A DNA stretch of 64,000 bases from Pseudaminobacter salicylatoxidans (GCF_003148475.1 NZ_QGGG01000002.1:140171-204170); one strand, 5' to 3'. Positions 26,129-36,019 are shown, counted from the first letter of the stretch. The notes: a model not told the origin generated them from the sequence alone. Numbers and translations are program-made.

Positions 26129-27073
26129 ATGGCACACGCTACCGACCTGAAGAAGGACGCCCACCCGACGTCGAGGAATGTCACGGTGCAACTCAAGGAC
26201 ATCAGGAAGAAGCTGCCGCTCCGTGTGCTCAGCGAAGACGATTGGCGGCACTGGATCACCAGGGGTTATGTGATCGTGCGCAACGCCGTGCCGCAGGAGA
26301 ATGTCCAGCGGCTTATCGATCTTCTCTGGGAGTTCGATGAAAAGGACCCCAACGACCCGTCCACATGGTATGCCCCGCAGCGCCGGGACCATATGATGAA
26401 GGAGCTGAACGGCGCCGGCATGGTGGAAATCTACAATCACCAATATCTGTGGGATAATCGGCAGGTGCAGCGCGTCTACGACGCCTTTGTCGACATCTGG
26501 GACCGTGAAGATCTCTGGGTCGCGATCGATCGCGCCAATCTCAATCCGCCGAAGAAAGCGCCGGGCAACCCCAACGGGTTCATCCATTGGGACAGCGACA
26601 CCTCGCTACGCCCTCTCCCCATCGGCGTTCAGGGCGTGCTTTCGCTGGTCAGGCAGGATGGCGACATAGGCGGCTTCCAGTGCATTCCCGAGCTGTTCGA
26701 GAATTTCGATGAATGGGTGAAAACCCAGCCCGCCGATCGCGATCCGCATCACCCCGATCTGAGCGGCCTGACGGTCACCAACATCGAGATGGAGCCGGGC
26801 GATCTCATGATCTTCAACACGCTTCTGGCCCATGGCGTGCGGCCGAACCACTCGAAGGATCGCGTGCGCATGGCGCAGTATATTTCGATGTTCCCTGCCG
26901 ACGAGGACGATCTCGAAGAGCGCGAGGCGCGTATCCATTCATGGCGTGAGCGCGAGGCGCCGAAACGCGCCGCCTTTCCCGGCGATCCGCGCGACTGGGA
27001 AAAGAAGAATGCAAGAACGGCCGAACTGAATCCGCTCGGCCGCAAGCTGCTGGGGCTCGATAGCTGGCAATGA
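26129..27073 (+). CDS. Phytanoyl-CoA dioxygenase (PhyH) family protein
   Basis: 314-aa Fe(II)/2-oxoglutarate-dependent oxygenase. The metal triad can be read as H153 and D155 (FIHWDSDTS) with distal H235 (LLAHGVRPNHS); the nearby R246 (DRVRMAQY) is placed to bind 2-oxoglutarate. The core around EPGDLMIFNTLLAHG is family-typical. PhyH proteins hydroxylate varied small molecules (ectoine, phosphonates, acyl-CoAs, plant compounds); no nearby gene fixes the substrate. GGAGG precedes the ATG by about nine bases. Probably controlled by the divergent AraC gene. Confidence 0.88.
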   Translation: MAHATDLKKDAHPTSRNVTVQLKDIRKKLPLRVLSEDDWRHWITRGYVIVRNAVPQENVQRLIDLLWEFDEKDPNDPSTWYAPQRRDHMMKELNGAGMVEIYNHQYLWDNRQVQRVYDAFVDIWDREDLWVAIDRANLNPPKKAPGNPNGFIHWDSDTSLRPLPIGVQGVLSLVRQDGDIGGFQCIPELFENFDEWVKTQPADRDPHHPDLSGLTVTNIEMEPGDLMIFNTLLAHGVRPNHSKDRVRMAQYISMFPADEDDLEEREARIHSWREREAPKRAAFPGDPRDWEKKNARTAELNPLGRKLLGLDSWQ

Positions 27074-27117
27074 ACTGAAAAAAGCAGGCTTGCTCCACGC
27101 AAGTCCGGCTGCGCTGG

Positions 27118-27807
27118 TCAGGCCTTGCCGTGGATGAAGCGGTCATAGTCCGAGACGAGGAGGTGGAGCGGCGCTTCATCCTCCTCGATCTGCGAAAAAC
27201 GGCCGATCGGCTCGGCAAAGATGTTGTCGGTCAGGTCGTCATTCACGGTCGAAACCTCACCGATCAGCACGTCGCCCCCCTCGCCCCAGAACGCGTGCCA
27301 GACACCCGGCATCAACGTCACGCTCTCGCCGGGATCGAGCTTCAGCAAGCCGCCGGCGGGAAGCCTGCGGATGACGCCGTCGGTCGGCACGACAACCTCG
27401 CGATGGTGGTCGATCCCGCCCTCCTCGTCAGGCATGAACAACTCCAGCACCAGCTTGCCGCCGCCCCGATTGATGATGTCCTCCGCCTTCACGACGTGGC
27501 GATGCATCGGCGAAAGCTGGTTCTTGCGGGAAATCATGATCTTTTCGGCATAGAGCATGCCGCCGCCGCGCGAGAGGTCTTCGGCGCGGCCGTTGCGCAC
27601 CGTGAAGAGAAACAGGCCAAGCTGGTCATATTTGCCCAGGCCGTAGTCGGTGATGTCCCAGCCGAGCCGTGCGTCCAAAATGCCGGCCGGCTGCCGATTC
27701 TTTAGCTCCTCCGGTGACCAATAGGCGAAGGGCGGCATCACATAGCCGAAGGAACGGATGAACGCGTCTCCCTCACGGATGATTTCGTTGACGCGGGAAC
27801 GCTTCAT
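27118..27807 (-). CDS. D-lyxose/D-mannose-type sugar isomerase (cupin)
   Basis: 229-aa cytosolic cupin isomerase. The metal ligands are recognisable as H102, H104 and E109 (SPMHRHVVKAEDI) and H171 (PGVWHAFWGEGG). Characterised D-lyxose isomerases of this size interconvert D-lyxose with D-xylulose and D-mannose with D-fructose, using Mn2+. It is the last gene of the LacI-linked sugar ABC operon, 29 bases after the ATPase gene, so it probably isomerises the imported sugar. No kinase is encoded nearby; the next step must be elsewhere in the genome. Confidence 0.85.
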   Translation of the reverse strand: MKRSRVNEIIREGDAFIRSFGYVMPPFAYWSPEELKNRQPAGILDARLGWDITDYGLGKYDQLGLFLFTVRNGRAEDLSRGGGMLYAEKIMISRKNQLSPMHRHVVKAEDIINRGGGKLVLELFMPDEEGGIDHHREVVVPTDGVIRRLPAGGLLKLDPGESVTLMPGVWHAFWGEGGDVLIGEVSTVNDDLTDNIFAEPIGRFSQIEEDEAPLHLLVSDYDRFIHGKA

Positions 27808-27836
27808 GGCAGGGTCCTTATTGATTCCTTGGCGGC

Positions 27837-28952
<1,116 letters not shown>

Positions 28953-28974
28953 GCGATCTATCTCTTCAATCTCA

Positions 28975-29011
28975 GCATCGGTTTTTCCGAAAACCGGGTT
29001 TGGTCCGATGC
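28975..29011. repeat. Rhizobial-type palindromic intergenic element
   Basis: Outer arms GCATCGG (28975-28981) and CCGATGC (29005-29011) enclose an inner CCGAAAACCGG core. This layout resembles the short palindromic elements scattered through rhizobial chromosomes. It lies inside the sugar operon, between permease and ATPase genes, and would form a hairpin in the transcript. Confidence 0.6.
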
Positions 29012-29012
29012 C

Positions 29013-29894
29013 CTAGCCTTTCACCGCGCCGGCCATGAGCCCGCGCACGAAATAGCGACCCGACACGATGTAGACCACCAGTGTCGGCAGCGCCGCCAGG
29101 ATCGCCCCAGCGAAATGGACATTGTATTCCTTCACTCCGCTCGACGACGAAACGAGGTTGTTCAGCGCCACCGTCATCGGCTGGGACTTGAAGTCGCCGA
29201 ACGAGACGCCAAACAGGAAGTCGTTCCAGATATTGGTGAACTGCCAGATCACCGTCACAACGATGATCGGGCCGGAGGACGGCAGCAGGATGCGCCAGAA
29301 TATCTGGAAGAAGCTGGCGCCATCGATTTGCGCGGCCTTCACCAATTCGGTCGGGAACGCCGCATAGTAGTTGCGGAAGAACAGCGTGGTGAAGCCGAGG
29401 CCATAGGCGACGTGGATCAGGATCAGCCCTCGCGTGGTGCCGGCAAGGCCCAGCATGCCCAGCACGCGCGCGGCAGGGATGAGCGCGATCTGGAACGGGA
29501 TGAAGCAGGCCAGAAGCATCATGCCGAAGACGACGTTGTCTCCGCGAAAGCGCCACTTGGTCAGCACAAACCCATTCAACGCGCCGAGCAGCGTCGAAAT
29601 CGCGACGGCGGGCACAGCCATCAGGATCGAGTTGACGAAGTAGGGTTTGAGGCCCGTCGCCTGCACGCCCACCTGAGCGGTCGACCAGGCGGTGAACCAC
29701 GGCTCGAGTGTGAATTGCCTCGGCAGGGCGAGCATGTTGCCCTCGCGGATTTCGGCAAGCGGTTTCACCGAGTTCACCAGCATCACGTAGAGCGGCAGCA
29801 GATAGTAGATCGCAAACAGGATCAGCACGATATAGATCAGCCCGCGTACGAGCCGGTTCACCTGCGTTGCATTGTCGGAGGACGGCAGGCTCAT
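29013..29894 (-). CDS. Carbohydrate ABC transporter permease (MalG type)
   Basis: Inner-membrane subunit of about 293 aa from the ATG at 29894, which overlaps the upstream permease stop (TAATG). Six hydrophobic segments. The EAA loop that contacts the ATPase is ELVKAAQIDGASFFQIFWRI, followed by LPSSGPIIVV. The sequence SVKPLAEIREGNMLALP after the first helix is typical of MalG-like CUT1 permeases. An upstream in-frame extension overlaps the other permease and is not used. Confidence 0.93.
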   Translation of the reverse strand: MSLPSSDNATQVNRLVRGLIYIVLILFAIYYLLPLYVMLVNSVKPLAEIREGNMLALPRQFTLEPWFTAWSTAQVGVQATGLKPYFVNSILMAVPAVAISTLLGALNGFVLTKWRFRGDNVVFGMMLLACFIPFQIALIPAARVLGMLGLAGTTRGLILIHVAYGLGFTTLFFRNYYAAFPTELVKAAQIDGASFFQIFWRILLPSSGPIIVVTVIWQFTNIWNDFLFGVSFGDFKSQPMTVALNNLVSSSSGVKEYNVHFAGAILAALPTLVVYIVSGRYFVRGLMAGAVKG

Positions 29895-30772
29895 TAGCGC
29901 GGCCCTCCCCGCAGTTCCGAATAGAGATACGGGATGATGATTGAGAAGATCATGATGAGCATGATCACTGCCGAGGAGGCGCCGATGCCCATCTGGTTGC
30001 GGGTGAAGGTATAGGAATACATGAAAGTTGCGGGCAGTTCGGTCGCCTGCCCCGGCCCGCCGCCGGTCAACGCCACCACGAGGTCGTAAGACTTGATGGC
30101 GAGATGCGCCAGCACCACGAAGGCCGACAGGAACACCGGCCGCATCAGCGGGATGATGATGCGGCGATAGATGGTCATGGTCGAGGCGCCGTCGATCTGC
30201 GCCGCCTTGATGATCTCGTTGTCCACACCGCGCAGGCCCGCCAGAAACATCGCCATGACAAAGCCCGACGACTGCCAGACGGCGGCCATGACCACCGTGT
30301 AGATCGCCAGGTTTCGATCCTTGATCCAGGTGAAGGAAAAGCTCTCCCAGCCCCACAGATGCATGGTGTTCTCAAGCCCTATTCCGGGATCGAGGAACCA
30401 TTTCCATGCCGTGCCGGTGACGATGAAGGACAGCGCCATCGGGTAGAGATAGATCGGCCGCAGAAAACCTTCCGCCCTGATCTTCTGGTCGAGCAGGATG
30501 GCAACAAGCAGCCCGAACACTGAACAGATGACTATGTAGAGGATACCGAAAATGGCGAGGTTGGTCAGCGCACGCCACCAGTGCGGCAGTTTCCACAGCT
30601 TCACATAGTTCTCGAAGCCGACCAGTCCGTAGGACGGCAGCATCTTGGAATCCGTCACCGACAGATAGCCGGTATAGAGGATGAAGGCGTAGACGAAGAG
30701 CAGGATCATCGCGAAGCTCGGCGCGAGCACGAGCTTCGGCACGATCGACTGCAACTGGTTGCGTGTAAGCAT
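29894..30772 (-). CDS. Carbohydrate ABC transporter permease (MalF type)
   Basis: 292-aa inner-membrane permease. Six hydrophobic helices begin at LVLAPSFAMILLFVYAFI. The EAA motif is EIIKAAQIDGASTMTIYRRI, followed by IIPLMRPVF, matching the partner permease. It pairs with the MalG-type subunit to form the pore for the CUT1 sugar importer. Separated from the binding-protein gene upstream by 130 bp containing a GC-rich hairpin that could lower expression of the membrane components relative to the binding protein. Confidence 0.93.
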   Translation of the reverse strand: MLTRNQLQSIVPKLVLAPSFAMILLFVYAFILYTGYLSVTDSKMLPSYGLVGFENYVKLWKLPHWWRALTNLAIFGILYIVICSVFGLLVAILLDQKIRAEGFLRPIYLYPMALSFIVTGTAWKWFLDPGIGLENTMHLWGWESFSFTWIKDRNLAIYTVVMAAVWQSSGFVMAMFLAGLRGVDNEIIKAAQIDGASTMTIYRRIIIPLMRPVFLSAFVVLAHLAIKSYDLVVALTGGGPGQATELPATFMYSYTFTRNQMGIGASSAVIMLIMIFSIIIPYLYSELRGGPR

Positions 30773-30864
30773 GGTCCGTCACTCTGCAACCGTGGGCGCG
30801 GCGACGCCGGATTGCCTTGGAAAAACAGGAGCATCCGGACGGTCGCTCATGATGCCCGAAAGGT

Positions 30865-30894
30865 TGCCGGCGGCGCCCTTTGCTACCGCCGGCA
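30865..30894 (-). other. Intercistronic hairpin between binding protein and permease genes
   Basis: Perfect 9-bp stem TGCCGGCGG (30865-30873) / CCGCCGGCA (30886-30894) with a 12-base loop, no T-run. It lies eight bases after the binding-protein stop. Such hairpins commonly stabilise the upstream message and let only part of transcription continue. Confidence 0.6.
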
Positions 30895-30902
30895 GGTTAG
30901 CC

Positions 30903-32156
30903 TCACTGCGCGGCGGCAACCGCGGCGGCGAGTTCGGCCGGTGCCTCGTCGGTCGACAGGTCGCCGTTGAAGTGGCGCGTGATCACGTCATACATCGCGT
31001 TCTTGATGGATGCCGGCACGGCATGGCCATGCGCCATGGAACCGAACAGCGTGCCCTTCTCGTTGGCTTCGGCGAGATCCTTGATGCCCTTCTTGCCGCA
31101 ATCGTCGAAATCGGTGTCCGGAACGTCCGTGCGGGCCGGAACCGAGCCCTTCACCACGTTGAAGGCCGACTGGAACTTCGGGTCCTCGATGGCCGAGGCC
31201 ATCAGAAGTTGCGCTTTCTGCTTGTCCTCGCCGACCTTGAACATCATGAACTGGTCGGAGTTGAAGGTGACGGCGCCCTGCGTGCCGGGGAAGCGGATGC
31301 AGACGAAGTCCGTGCCCGGCTTCTGGCCGGCCTTGAGGAACTCGCCCTTGGCCCAGTCGCCCATCATCTGCGCGCCGGCCTTACCTTCGATGACCATGGC
31401 CGAAGCGAGGTTCCAGTCGCGGCCGGAGAAGTTGTCGTCGACGTAGGAGCGCAGCTTCTCCATGCGGCTGAAAGCTTCCTTCATCTTGTCGCCGCTGAGC
31501 GCCGCCGGATCGAGATCGATCATGGATTCCTTGTAGAAATCCGTGCCAAGCGACAGCACCACGGCGTCGAACAGGGTCGCGTCCTGCCAGGGCTGGCCGC
31601 CATGGGCGAGCGGCGTGATGCCGTTTGCCTTCATCTTGTCGAGCATGGCGACGAATTCATCCCAGTTCTGGGGTTCCTTGCCGCCGGCCGCGTCCATCGC
31701 CTTCTTGTTGATCCACACCCAGTTGGTGGAGTGGACGTTCACAGGTGCCGCGATCCACTTGCCATCGAATTTCGAGAAATTCTGCAGCGCGGTCGGGATC
31801 ACCTTGTCCCAGCCTTCCGCATTGGCGACTTCGCCGAGATCGCCGACGACGCCCTGCTTGGCCCAGTCGGTGATGTCGAAGCCCAGCGCCTGCACCGCGG
31901 TAGGTGGATTACCGGCGGTGACGCGGGCGCGCAACGCCGTCATGGCCTGCTCGCCGCCACCACCGGCCACCGGCATGTCGGACCAGGTGACGCCCTTCGA
32001 TTCAAGATCCTTTTTCAGCACGTCCAGTGCTGCGGCCTCACCGCCCGACGTCCACCAGTGCAACACCTCCACATTATCGGCGGCCCGGGCTGCCCCGGAT
32101 GCAAAGGCGATAAGCGCCACGCTTGCGGCAAGCTTCGTGATTGTACGCAGTGACAT
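30903..32156 (-). CDS. Carbohydrate ABC transporter substrate-binding protein (CUT1)
   Basis: Periplasmic sugar-binding protein, 417 aa. The signal peptide [19 protein letters not shown] ends ARA-AD at about residue 25. SBP_bac_1 features include [21 protein letters not shown] at the mature start, [21 protein letters not shown], and [16 protein letters not shown]. This pattern resembles glucose/mannose-type binders of alphaproteobacteria. It is the first gene of the operon, and its upstream region carries the weaker of two LacI-type palindromes. The sugar cannot be proved; the isomerase suggests a lyxose- or mannose-like aldose. Confidence 0.92.
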   Translation of the reverse strand: MSLRTITKLAASVALIAFASGAARAADNVEVLHWWTSGGEAAALDVLKKDLESKGVTWSDMPVAGGGGEQAMTALRARVTAGNPPTAVQALGFDITDWAKQGVVGDLGEVANAEGWDKVIPTALQNFSKFDGKWIAAPVNVHSTNWVWINKKAMDAAGGKEPQNWDEFVAMLDKMKANGITPLAHGGQPWQDATLFDAVVLSLGTDFYKESMIDLDPAALSGDKMKEAFSRMEKLRSYVDDNFSGRDWNLASAMVIEGKAGAQMMGDWAKGEFLKAGQKPGTDFVCIRFPGTQGAVTFNSDQFMMFKVGEDKQKAQLLMASAIEDPKFQSAFNVVKGSVPARTDVPDTDFDDCGKKGIKDLAEANEKGTLFGSMAHGHAVPASIKNAMYDVITRHFNGDLSTDEAPAELAAAVAAAQ

Positions 32157-32199
32157 GAAATCCTCCCAGATTGCATGGCGGCGATTGCGCCAGCTTTCA

Positions 32200-32217
32200 A
32201 TTTATAACGATATAAAT
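32200..32217. promoter_or_regulatory. LacI-type operator O1 near the binding-protein gene
   Basis: ATTTATAACGATATAAAT, an 18-bp palindrome with one central mismatch, 44 bases before the leftward binding-protein start. It differs from the operator at 32338-32355 at a single base. Palindromes with a central CG are typical LacI-family sites. Confidence 0.75.
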
Positions 32218-32337
32218 CAGGCAGGTGTCAAGCCATCTGCCGACGGACCAACCCAAACAGCCACAACCCGTTGAAAGACATCGCTTTAACTGAAATGAAG
32301 CGAATGTGGAGACGGCTATTGAACTTCACACGGCCAG

Positions 32338-32355
32338 ATTTATAACGTTATAAAT
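32338..32355. promoter_or_regulatory. LacI-type operator O2 upstream of lacI-family gene
   Basis: ATTTATAACGTTATAAAT, a perfect 18-bp palindrome 30 bases before the rightward regulator start. It is centred 138 bp from O1, close to 13 helical turns, so one tetrameric repressor could bridge both and control its own gene and the operon. Confidence 0.8.
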
Positions 32356-32384
32356 GCGCGGGATTCAGGCCGCGCTGTAGCTGC

Positions 32385-33446
32385 ATGAGGCAATTGGTGG
32401 ACGGAAACGACAGAAATGGCAGGCGCGAGACCGGCGACGAAACCGCGGCCAAGCCGACGCTGCGCACCATAGCCGAGATCACCGGGCTGGCTGTAACCAC
32501 GGTTTCGCGCGCCTTGGGCGGAGCGCCGCAGATCGCGCTGGAGACCCGACGCAAGGTGCGACAGGTAGCCGAAGAAATCGGCTACCTGCCCGACCGCGCC
32601 GCGCAGAGACTGAGGACCGGACGAACGAATGTGGTCACGCTCGTGCTGGACCCGCATGAGGAGATATTGGGCTTCAGCACCTCGCTGATCCGCGGATTGA
32701 CGGAGGCGTTGCGAGATACGTCATATCATCTTGTTATCACACCGCATTTTGCCAATGTCCCGAGCCTCGACCCTGTGCGTCACATCATGCGCAACAAGAT
32801 GGCTGACGGCATCGTGTTCTCGCGAACCGAACCGTTCGACGAGCGGGTGAAACTGCTCATCGAGCATGATTTTCCGTTCATCTGCCATGGGCGAACGGAA
32901 CTTGGCACACCCCATGCCTATGTCGATTTCGACAATTTCACCTTCGCCTATCAAGCGACGAAAAGGTTGATCGCCAGGGGAGCGAAGCGATTGGCAATCA
33001 TCCTGCCGCCCCGACGTTTCACTTTTTTCCAGCACGTTCAATACGGCTTCATGAGCGCGGTGCGCGAAAGCGGCGTCGCGTTCGAGATCATCGAGGACGT
33101 GGACCTCGACAGCCCCGCGACCCAAATTCAAGCAAGCGTCTTCGCGCGCATGGGAGAGCCGAGCGCGCCTGACGGTTATGTCTGCGGCGGCGAGGTTTCC
33201 GCACTCGCGATCATGGCAGCGATCAGCGACCGCGGGCTAAGGCCGGGCGTGGATATCGGCATCGTCGCAAAGCAGACCTCAGGGCTTTTCAATCTGGTTC
33301 GTCCGCAGGTCGATACGATCTATGAGGATATCGCCGACGCTGGCCTGAACATGGGGCGCATGCTTCTCGCAGCGATTGGCGGACGAGATCCTGCGGACCT
33401 GCACATGCTGCAGGCACCGCAACTCAATTTCGTTGCGCCCGACTGA
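32385..33446 (+). CDS. LacI family transcriptional regulator of the sugar ABC operon
   Basis: 353-aa repressor. The N-terminal LacI HTH is at about residues 25-47 (TLRTIAEITGLAVTTVSRALGG), with the hinge helix to about residue 75. The periplasmic-binding-like effector domain begins at VVTLVLDPHEEILGF and ends near the C-terminus. It is divergent from the sugar operon and has two matching palindromes in the gap. The N-terminal 24 residues are a polar extension; no strong ribosome site is visible at the ATG, so a slightly later start is possible. The inducer is probably the imported sugar or its isomer. Confidence 0.92.
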   Translation: MRQLVDGNDRNGRRETGDETAAKPTLRTIAEITGLAVTTVSRALGGAPQIALETRRKVRQVAEEIGYLPDRAAQRLRTGRTNVVTLVLDPHEEILGFSTSLIRGLTEALRDTSYHLVITPHFANVPSLDPVRHIMRNKMADGIVFSRTEPFDERVKLLIEHDFPFICHGRTELGTPHAYVDFDNFTFAYQATKRLIARGAKRLAIILPPRRFTFFQHVQYGFMSAVRESGVAFEIIEDVDLDSPATQIQASVFARMGEPSAPDGYVCGGEVSALAIMAAISDRGLRPGVDIGIVAKQTSGLFNLVRPQVDTIYEDIADAGLNMGRMLLAAIGGRDPADLHMLQAPQLNFVAPD

Positions 33447-33549
33447 TGCATGGGCTTTAACGGCGCGAATGGTCGGCGGATTGTGGACGACACCAAAACC
33501 TCGCAAGCCGTCAGTGTTTCTTACAGCATCTTCGGGTTAGCCTCAGTTC

Positions 33550-34374
33550 ATGCAACCTTCCAAAGACATTTCGCGCCTCATCCAGATCATGGCCGCGCTG
33601 CGCGATCCCGCCAGCGGCTGCCCGTGGGACATAGAGCAGAATTTCGATTCGATCGTGCCTTATACGATCGAGGAAGCCTATGAGGTTGCCGATGCGATCT
33701 TGCGCGGCGATTTCGACGATCTGCGCCAGGAACTGGGCGACCTTCTATTGCAGGTCGTCTATCACGCGCAGATGGCCAAAGAGATCGGCGAGTTCGACTT
33801 CGGTGACGTGGTGGAGGCCGTAACCACCAAGATGATCCGCCGACATCCGCATGTATTCGGCGACGAGCAGGCGCGTGGCGCCGGCATGGCCAAGGGCATG
33901 TGGGAGGCGATCAAGGCCGAGGAAAAATCGGAGAAGCGCAGCGCCCGACTGGCACGCGGGCTCGATCCGGAGGACCACGGCAGCGGTTTCCTCGACGGCG
34001 TCCCGATCGCATTCCCTGCTCTCACCCGCGCCCTGAAACTGCAGGAAAAGGCGGCGCGCGTCGGCTTCGACTGGAAGGACGCCGGCCCGATCCTGGACAA
34101 GATCGAAGAAGAAATCGGCGAATTGCGCGAAGCGATGAGCAAGGGCGAGCGCGCGGCAGTCCAAGACGAGTTCGGCGACGTACTGTTTGCGCTGGTCAAT
34201 TTTGGCCGGCACCTTGATCTCGACTCGGAAGCCGCCTTGACCGGCACGAACGAAAAGTTCCGCAGTCGCTTCCACCACGTCGAACGCGCGCTCAGGGAAA
34301 GCGGACGCAGCCTTGAGGAAGCGAGCCTCGATCAAATGGAAGAACTCTGGCAGCAGGCCAAGAAGGCCGAATAG
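33550..34374 (+). CDS. mazG: Nucleoside triphosphate pyrophosphohydrolase MazG
   Basis: 274-aa house-cleaning enzyme hydrolysing NTPs and dNTPs to monophosphates and pyrophosphate. Two MazG domains: the first has CPWDIEQNFDSIVPYTIEEAYEV and DDLRQELGDLLLQVVYHAQ (residues about 20-70), with the EExxE and ExxD metal motifs; the second has EEEIGELREAM and QDEFGDVLFALVNFGRHL. Length is standard for the dimeric E. coli-type enzyme. Cytosolic. Convergent with hflX, with the two stops one base apart. Confidence 0.95.
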   Translation: MQPSKDISRLIQIMAALRDPASGCPWDIEQNFDSIVPYTIEEAYEVADAILRGDFDDLRQELGDLLLQVVYHAQMAKEIGEFDFGDVVEAVTTKMIRRHPHVFGDEQARGAGMAKGMWEAIKAEEKSEKRSARLARGLDPEDHGSGFLDGVPIAFPALTRALKLQEKAARVGFDWKDAGPILDKIEEEIGELREAMSKGERAAVQDEFGDVLFALVNFGRHLDLDSEAALTGTNEKFRSRFHHVERALRESGRSLEEASLDQMEELWQQAKKAE

Positions 34375-34375
34375 C

Positions 34376-35770
34376 TCAGTCGCCGCTCTTGCGGCGCAGC
34401 CTTGTGGCGATCTCGTCGCATGTGGCGGCCGTCGCGGTTATTGAAAGGGTGACGCTGCCGTCCTCATTGTCCGACCGGCTCGTCACGTCGCCATTGCGAT
34501 AGAGCCAGTCGATCTGACCGAACTGGTCGGGCGTCAGCTTCACGGTGATCGACCTGAGTTCGCCGGAAAGGCGTTCCTCGACCAGCGCGGTCAAGACCTC
34601 AATGCCCTCTCCGGTGACGGCGGAAACCGCAATCGGGGCGGACTTTTCACCCGCGCTCTCGTCCAGCAAACGTTCGCGGCTGGCTTCGTCGAGGCGATCG
34701 ATCTTGTTCCAGACCTCCACGATCCGCTTGTCATCGGAAGGATCGACGCCAAGGTCCGTCAGGATACGCTCCACGTCTTCCGCCTGCGCGGCCGTATCAG
34801 GGTCCGAAATGTCACGCAGATGGATGATCAGATCCGCCTCCACCACCTCTTCCAGCGTGGCGCGGAAAGCGGCGATGAGATGCGTGGGCAGGTCGGAAAT
34901 GAAGCCCACGGTATCGGACAGGATGATCGGCGTGCCGTGTGGCAGGCGCACCCGGCGGAGCGTCGGGTCGAGCGTCGCAAACAGCATGTTTTCAGCCAGC
35001 ACCCCTGCCCCGGTCAGCCGGTTGAAAAGCGTTGACTTGCCGGCATTGGTATAGCCAACGATTGCGACGACGGGGAACGGCACCTTGCGCCGCTTTGCGC
35101 GATGCAGGTCGCGGGTGCGGCGTACCGTCTCCAGTTCGCGCTTCAGCTTGACGATCTTTTCCTGAAGCGCGCGCCGGTCCGCCTCGATCTGGGTTTCACC
35201 GGGACCACCGAGGAAACCCGCACCGCCGCGCTGGCGCTCCAGGTGGGTCCAGCTTCGCACCAGCCGGCCCTTCTGGTAGTTCAGATGCGCCAGATCGACC
35301 TGCAGCGTACCTTCCTTGGTACGCGCCCTTCGGCCAAAGATTTCAAGGATCAGCCCGGTACGATCCAACACCTTGGCGTTGGTTGCCTTTTCCAGGTTGC
35401 GCTGCTGGACGGGTGTCAGCGGATGGTCGACTATGACCAGTTCCGCATGCATATCCTTGACGGTTTCGGCGAGTTCGTCAACCTTGCCGCTCCCCAGCAA
35501 CGTCGCCGGACGCGGATCGTTGACCACGACGATCGAGGTGCTGACGGGATCGAGATCGATCGCCCGCGTCAGCCCTACCGCCTCTTCCAGGCGCGCTTCG
35601 GACGACCGCGTCAGGCGCGGTCTATTCGAATCGTCCTCGCCGCGCGGCTGGCGTGTAAGCACCGGCACCACGACAACCGCAGTCGTCGGCTCCTCGTCGG
35701 GCCGACGATCTTCACCGGCTTGCCGCGATGAACGTCCGCCGTTCTTGCCCGCGTTCCTGTCCTGAGCCAA
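34376..35770 (-). CDS. hflX: Ribosome-associated GTPase HflX
   Basis: 464-aa GTPase that binds 50S and splits stalled ribosomes in characterised species. The N-terminal HflX domain contains TSIVVVNDPRPATLLGSGKVDEL and the glycine-rich RQRGGAGFLGGPGETQIE linker. G domain: P-loop GYTNAGKSTLFNRL, G3 DTVGF, G4 NKID. The start is TTG at 35770, immediately after the hfq TGA and in the same reading frame, so the gap is zero bases. A GAGGAAAA inside the end of hfq can serve as ribosome site. Co-transcribed with hfq, as in many proteobacteria. Confidence 0.93.
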   Translation of the reverse strand: MAQDRNAGKNGGRSSRQAGEDRRPDEEPTTAVVVVPVLTRQPRGEDDSNRPRLTRSSEARLEEAVGLTRAIDLDPVSTSIVVVNDPRPATLLGSGKVDELAETVKDMHAELVIVDHPLTPVQQRNLEKATNAKVLDRTGLILEIFGRRARTKEGTLQVDLAHLNYQKGRLVRSWTHLERQRGGAGFLGGPGETQIEADRRALQEKIVKLKRELETVRRTRDLHRAKRRKVPFPVVAIVGYTNAGKSTLFNRLTGAGVLAENMLFATLDPTLRRVRLPHGTPIILSDTVGFISDLPTHLIAAFRATLEEVVEADLIIHLRDISDPDTAAQAEDVERILTDLGVDPSDDKRIVEVWNKIDRLDEASRERLLDESAGEKSAPIAVSAVTGEGIEVLTALVEERLSGELRSITVKLTPDQFGQIDWLYRNGDVTSRSDNEDGSVTLSITATAATCDEIATRLRRKSGD

Positions 35771-36019
35771 TCAGGCGCCCTGGTTGTTTTCCTCGCCATC
35801 GAACATCTGAACCGGCTGGCTCGGCATGATCGTGGAGATGGCGTGCTTGTAGACAAGCTGGGAATGGCCGTCGCGACGCAGCAACACACAGAAATTGTCA
35901 AATGAAGTAACAACGCCAGTCAGTTTGACGCCGTTGATCAGAAAGATCGTCAGTGGGTTCTTGCTTTTACGAACCGAATTCAGGAAGAGATCCTGAAGAT
36001 TTTGCGTACGTTCCGCCAT
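35771..36019 (-). CDS. hfq: RNA chaperone Hfq
   Basis: 82-aa Sm-like hexameric protein that pairs small RNAs with mRNAs. The Sm1 motif is [22 protein letters not shown], and the Sm2 motif is LVYKHAIST (YKHA replacing the YKHA/S consensus closely). The N-terminus has [15 protein letters not shown] with the usual Q residues of the proximal face. The C-terminal tail is short ([13 protein letters not shown]), as in other alphaproteobacteria. Leads an hfq-hflX operon with a 277-bp upstream region that shows only a weak hairpin at 36252-36274. Confidence 0.96.
   Translation of the reverse strand: MAERTQNLQDLFLNSVRKSKNPLTIFLINGVKLTGVVTSFDNFCVLLRRDGHSQLVYKHAISTIMPSQPVQMFDGEENNQGA

Noticed and set aside
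30759-32153. A 464-codon plus-strand frame opposite the sugar-binding protein
   Set aside because: Shadow of a full-length binding protein with signal peptide; composition is typical of antisense translation.
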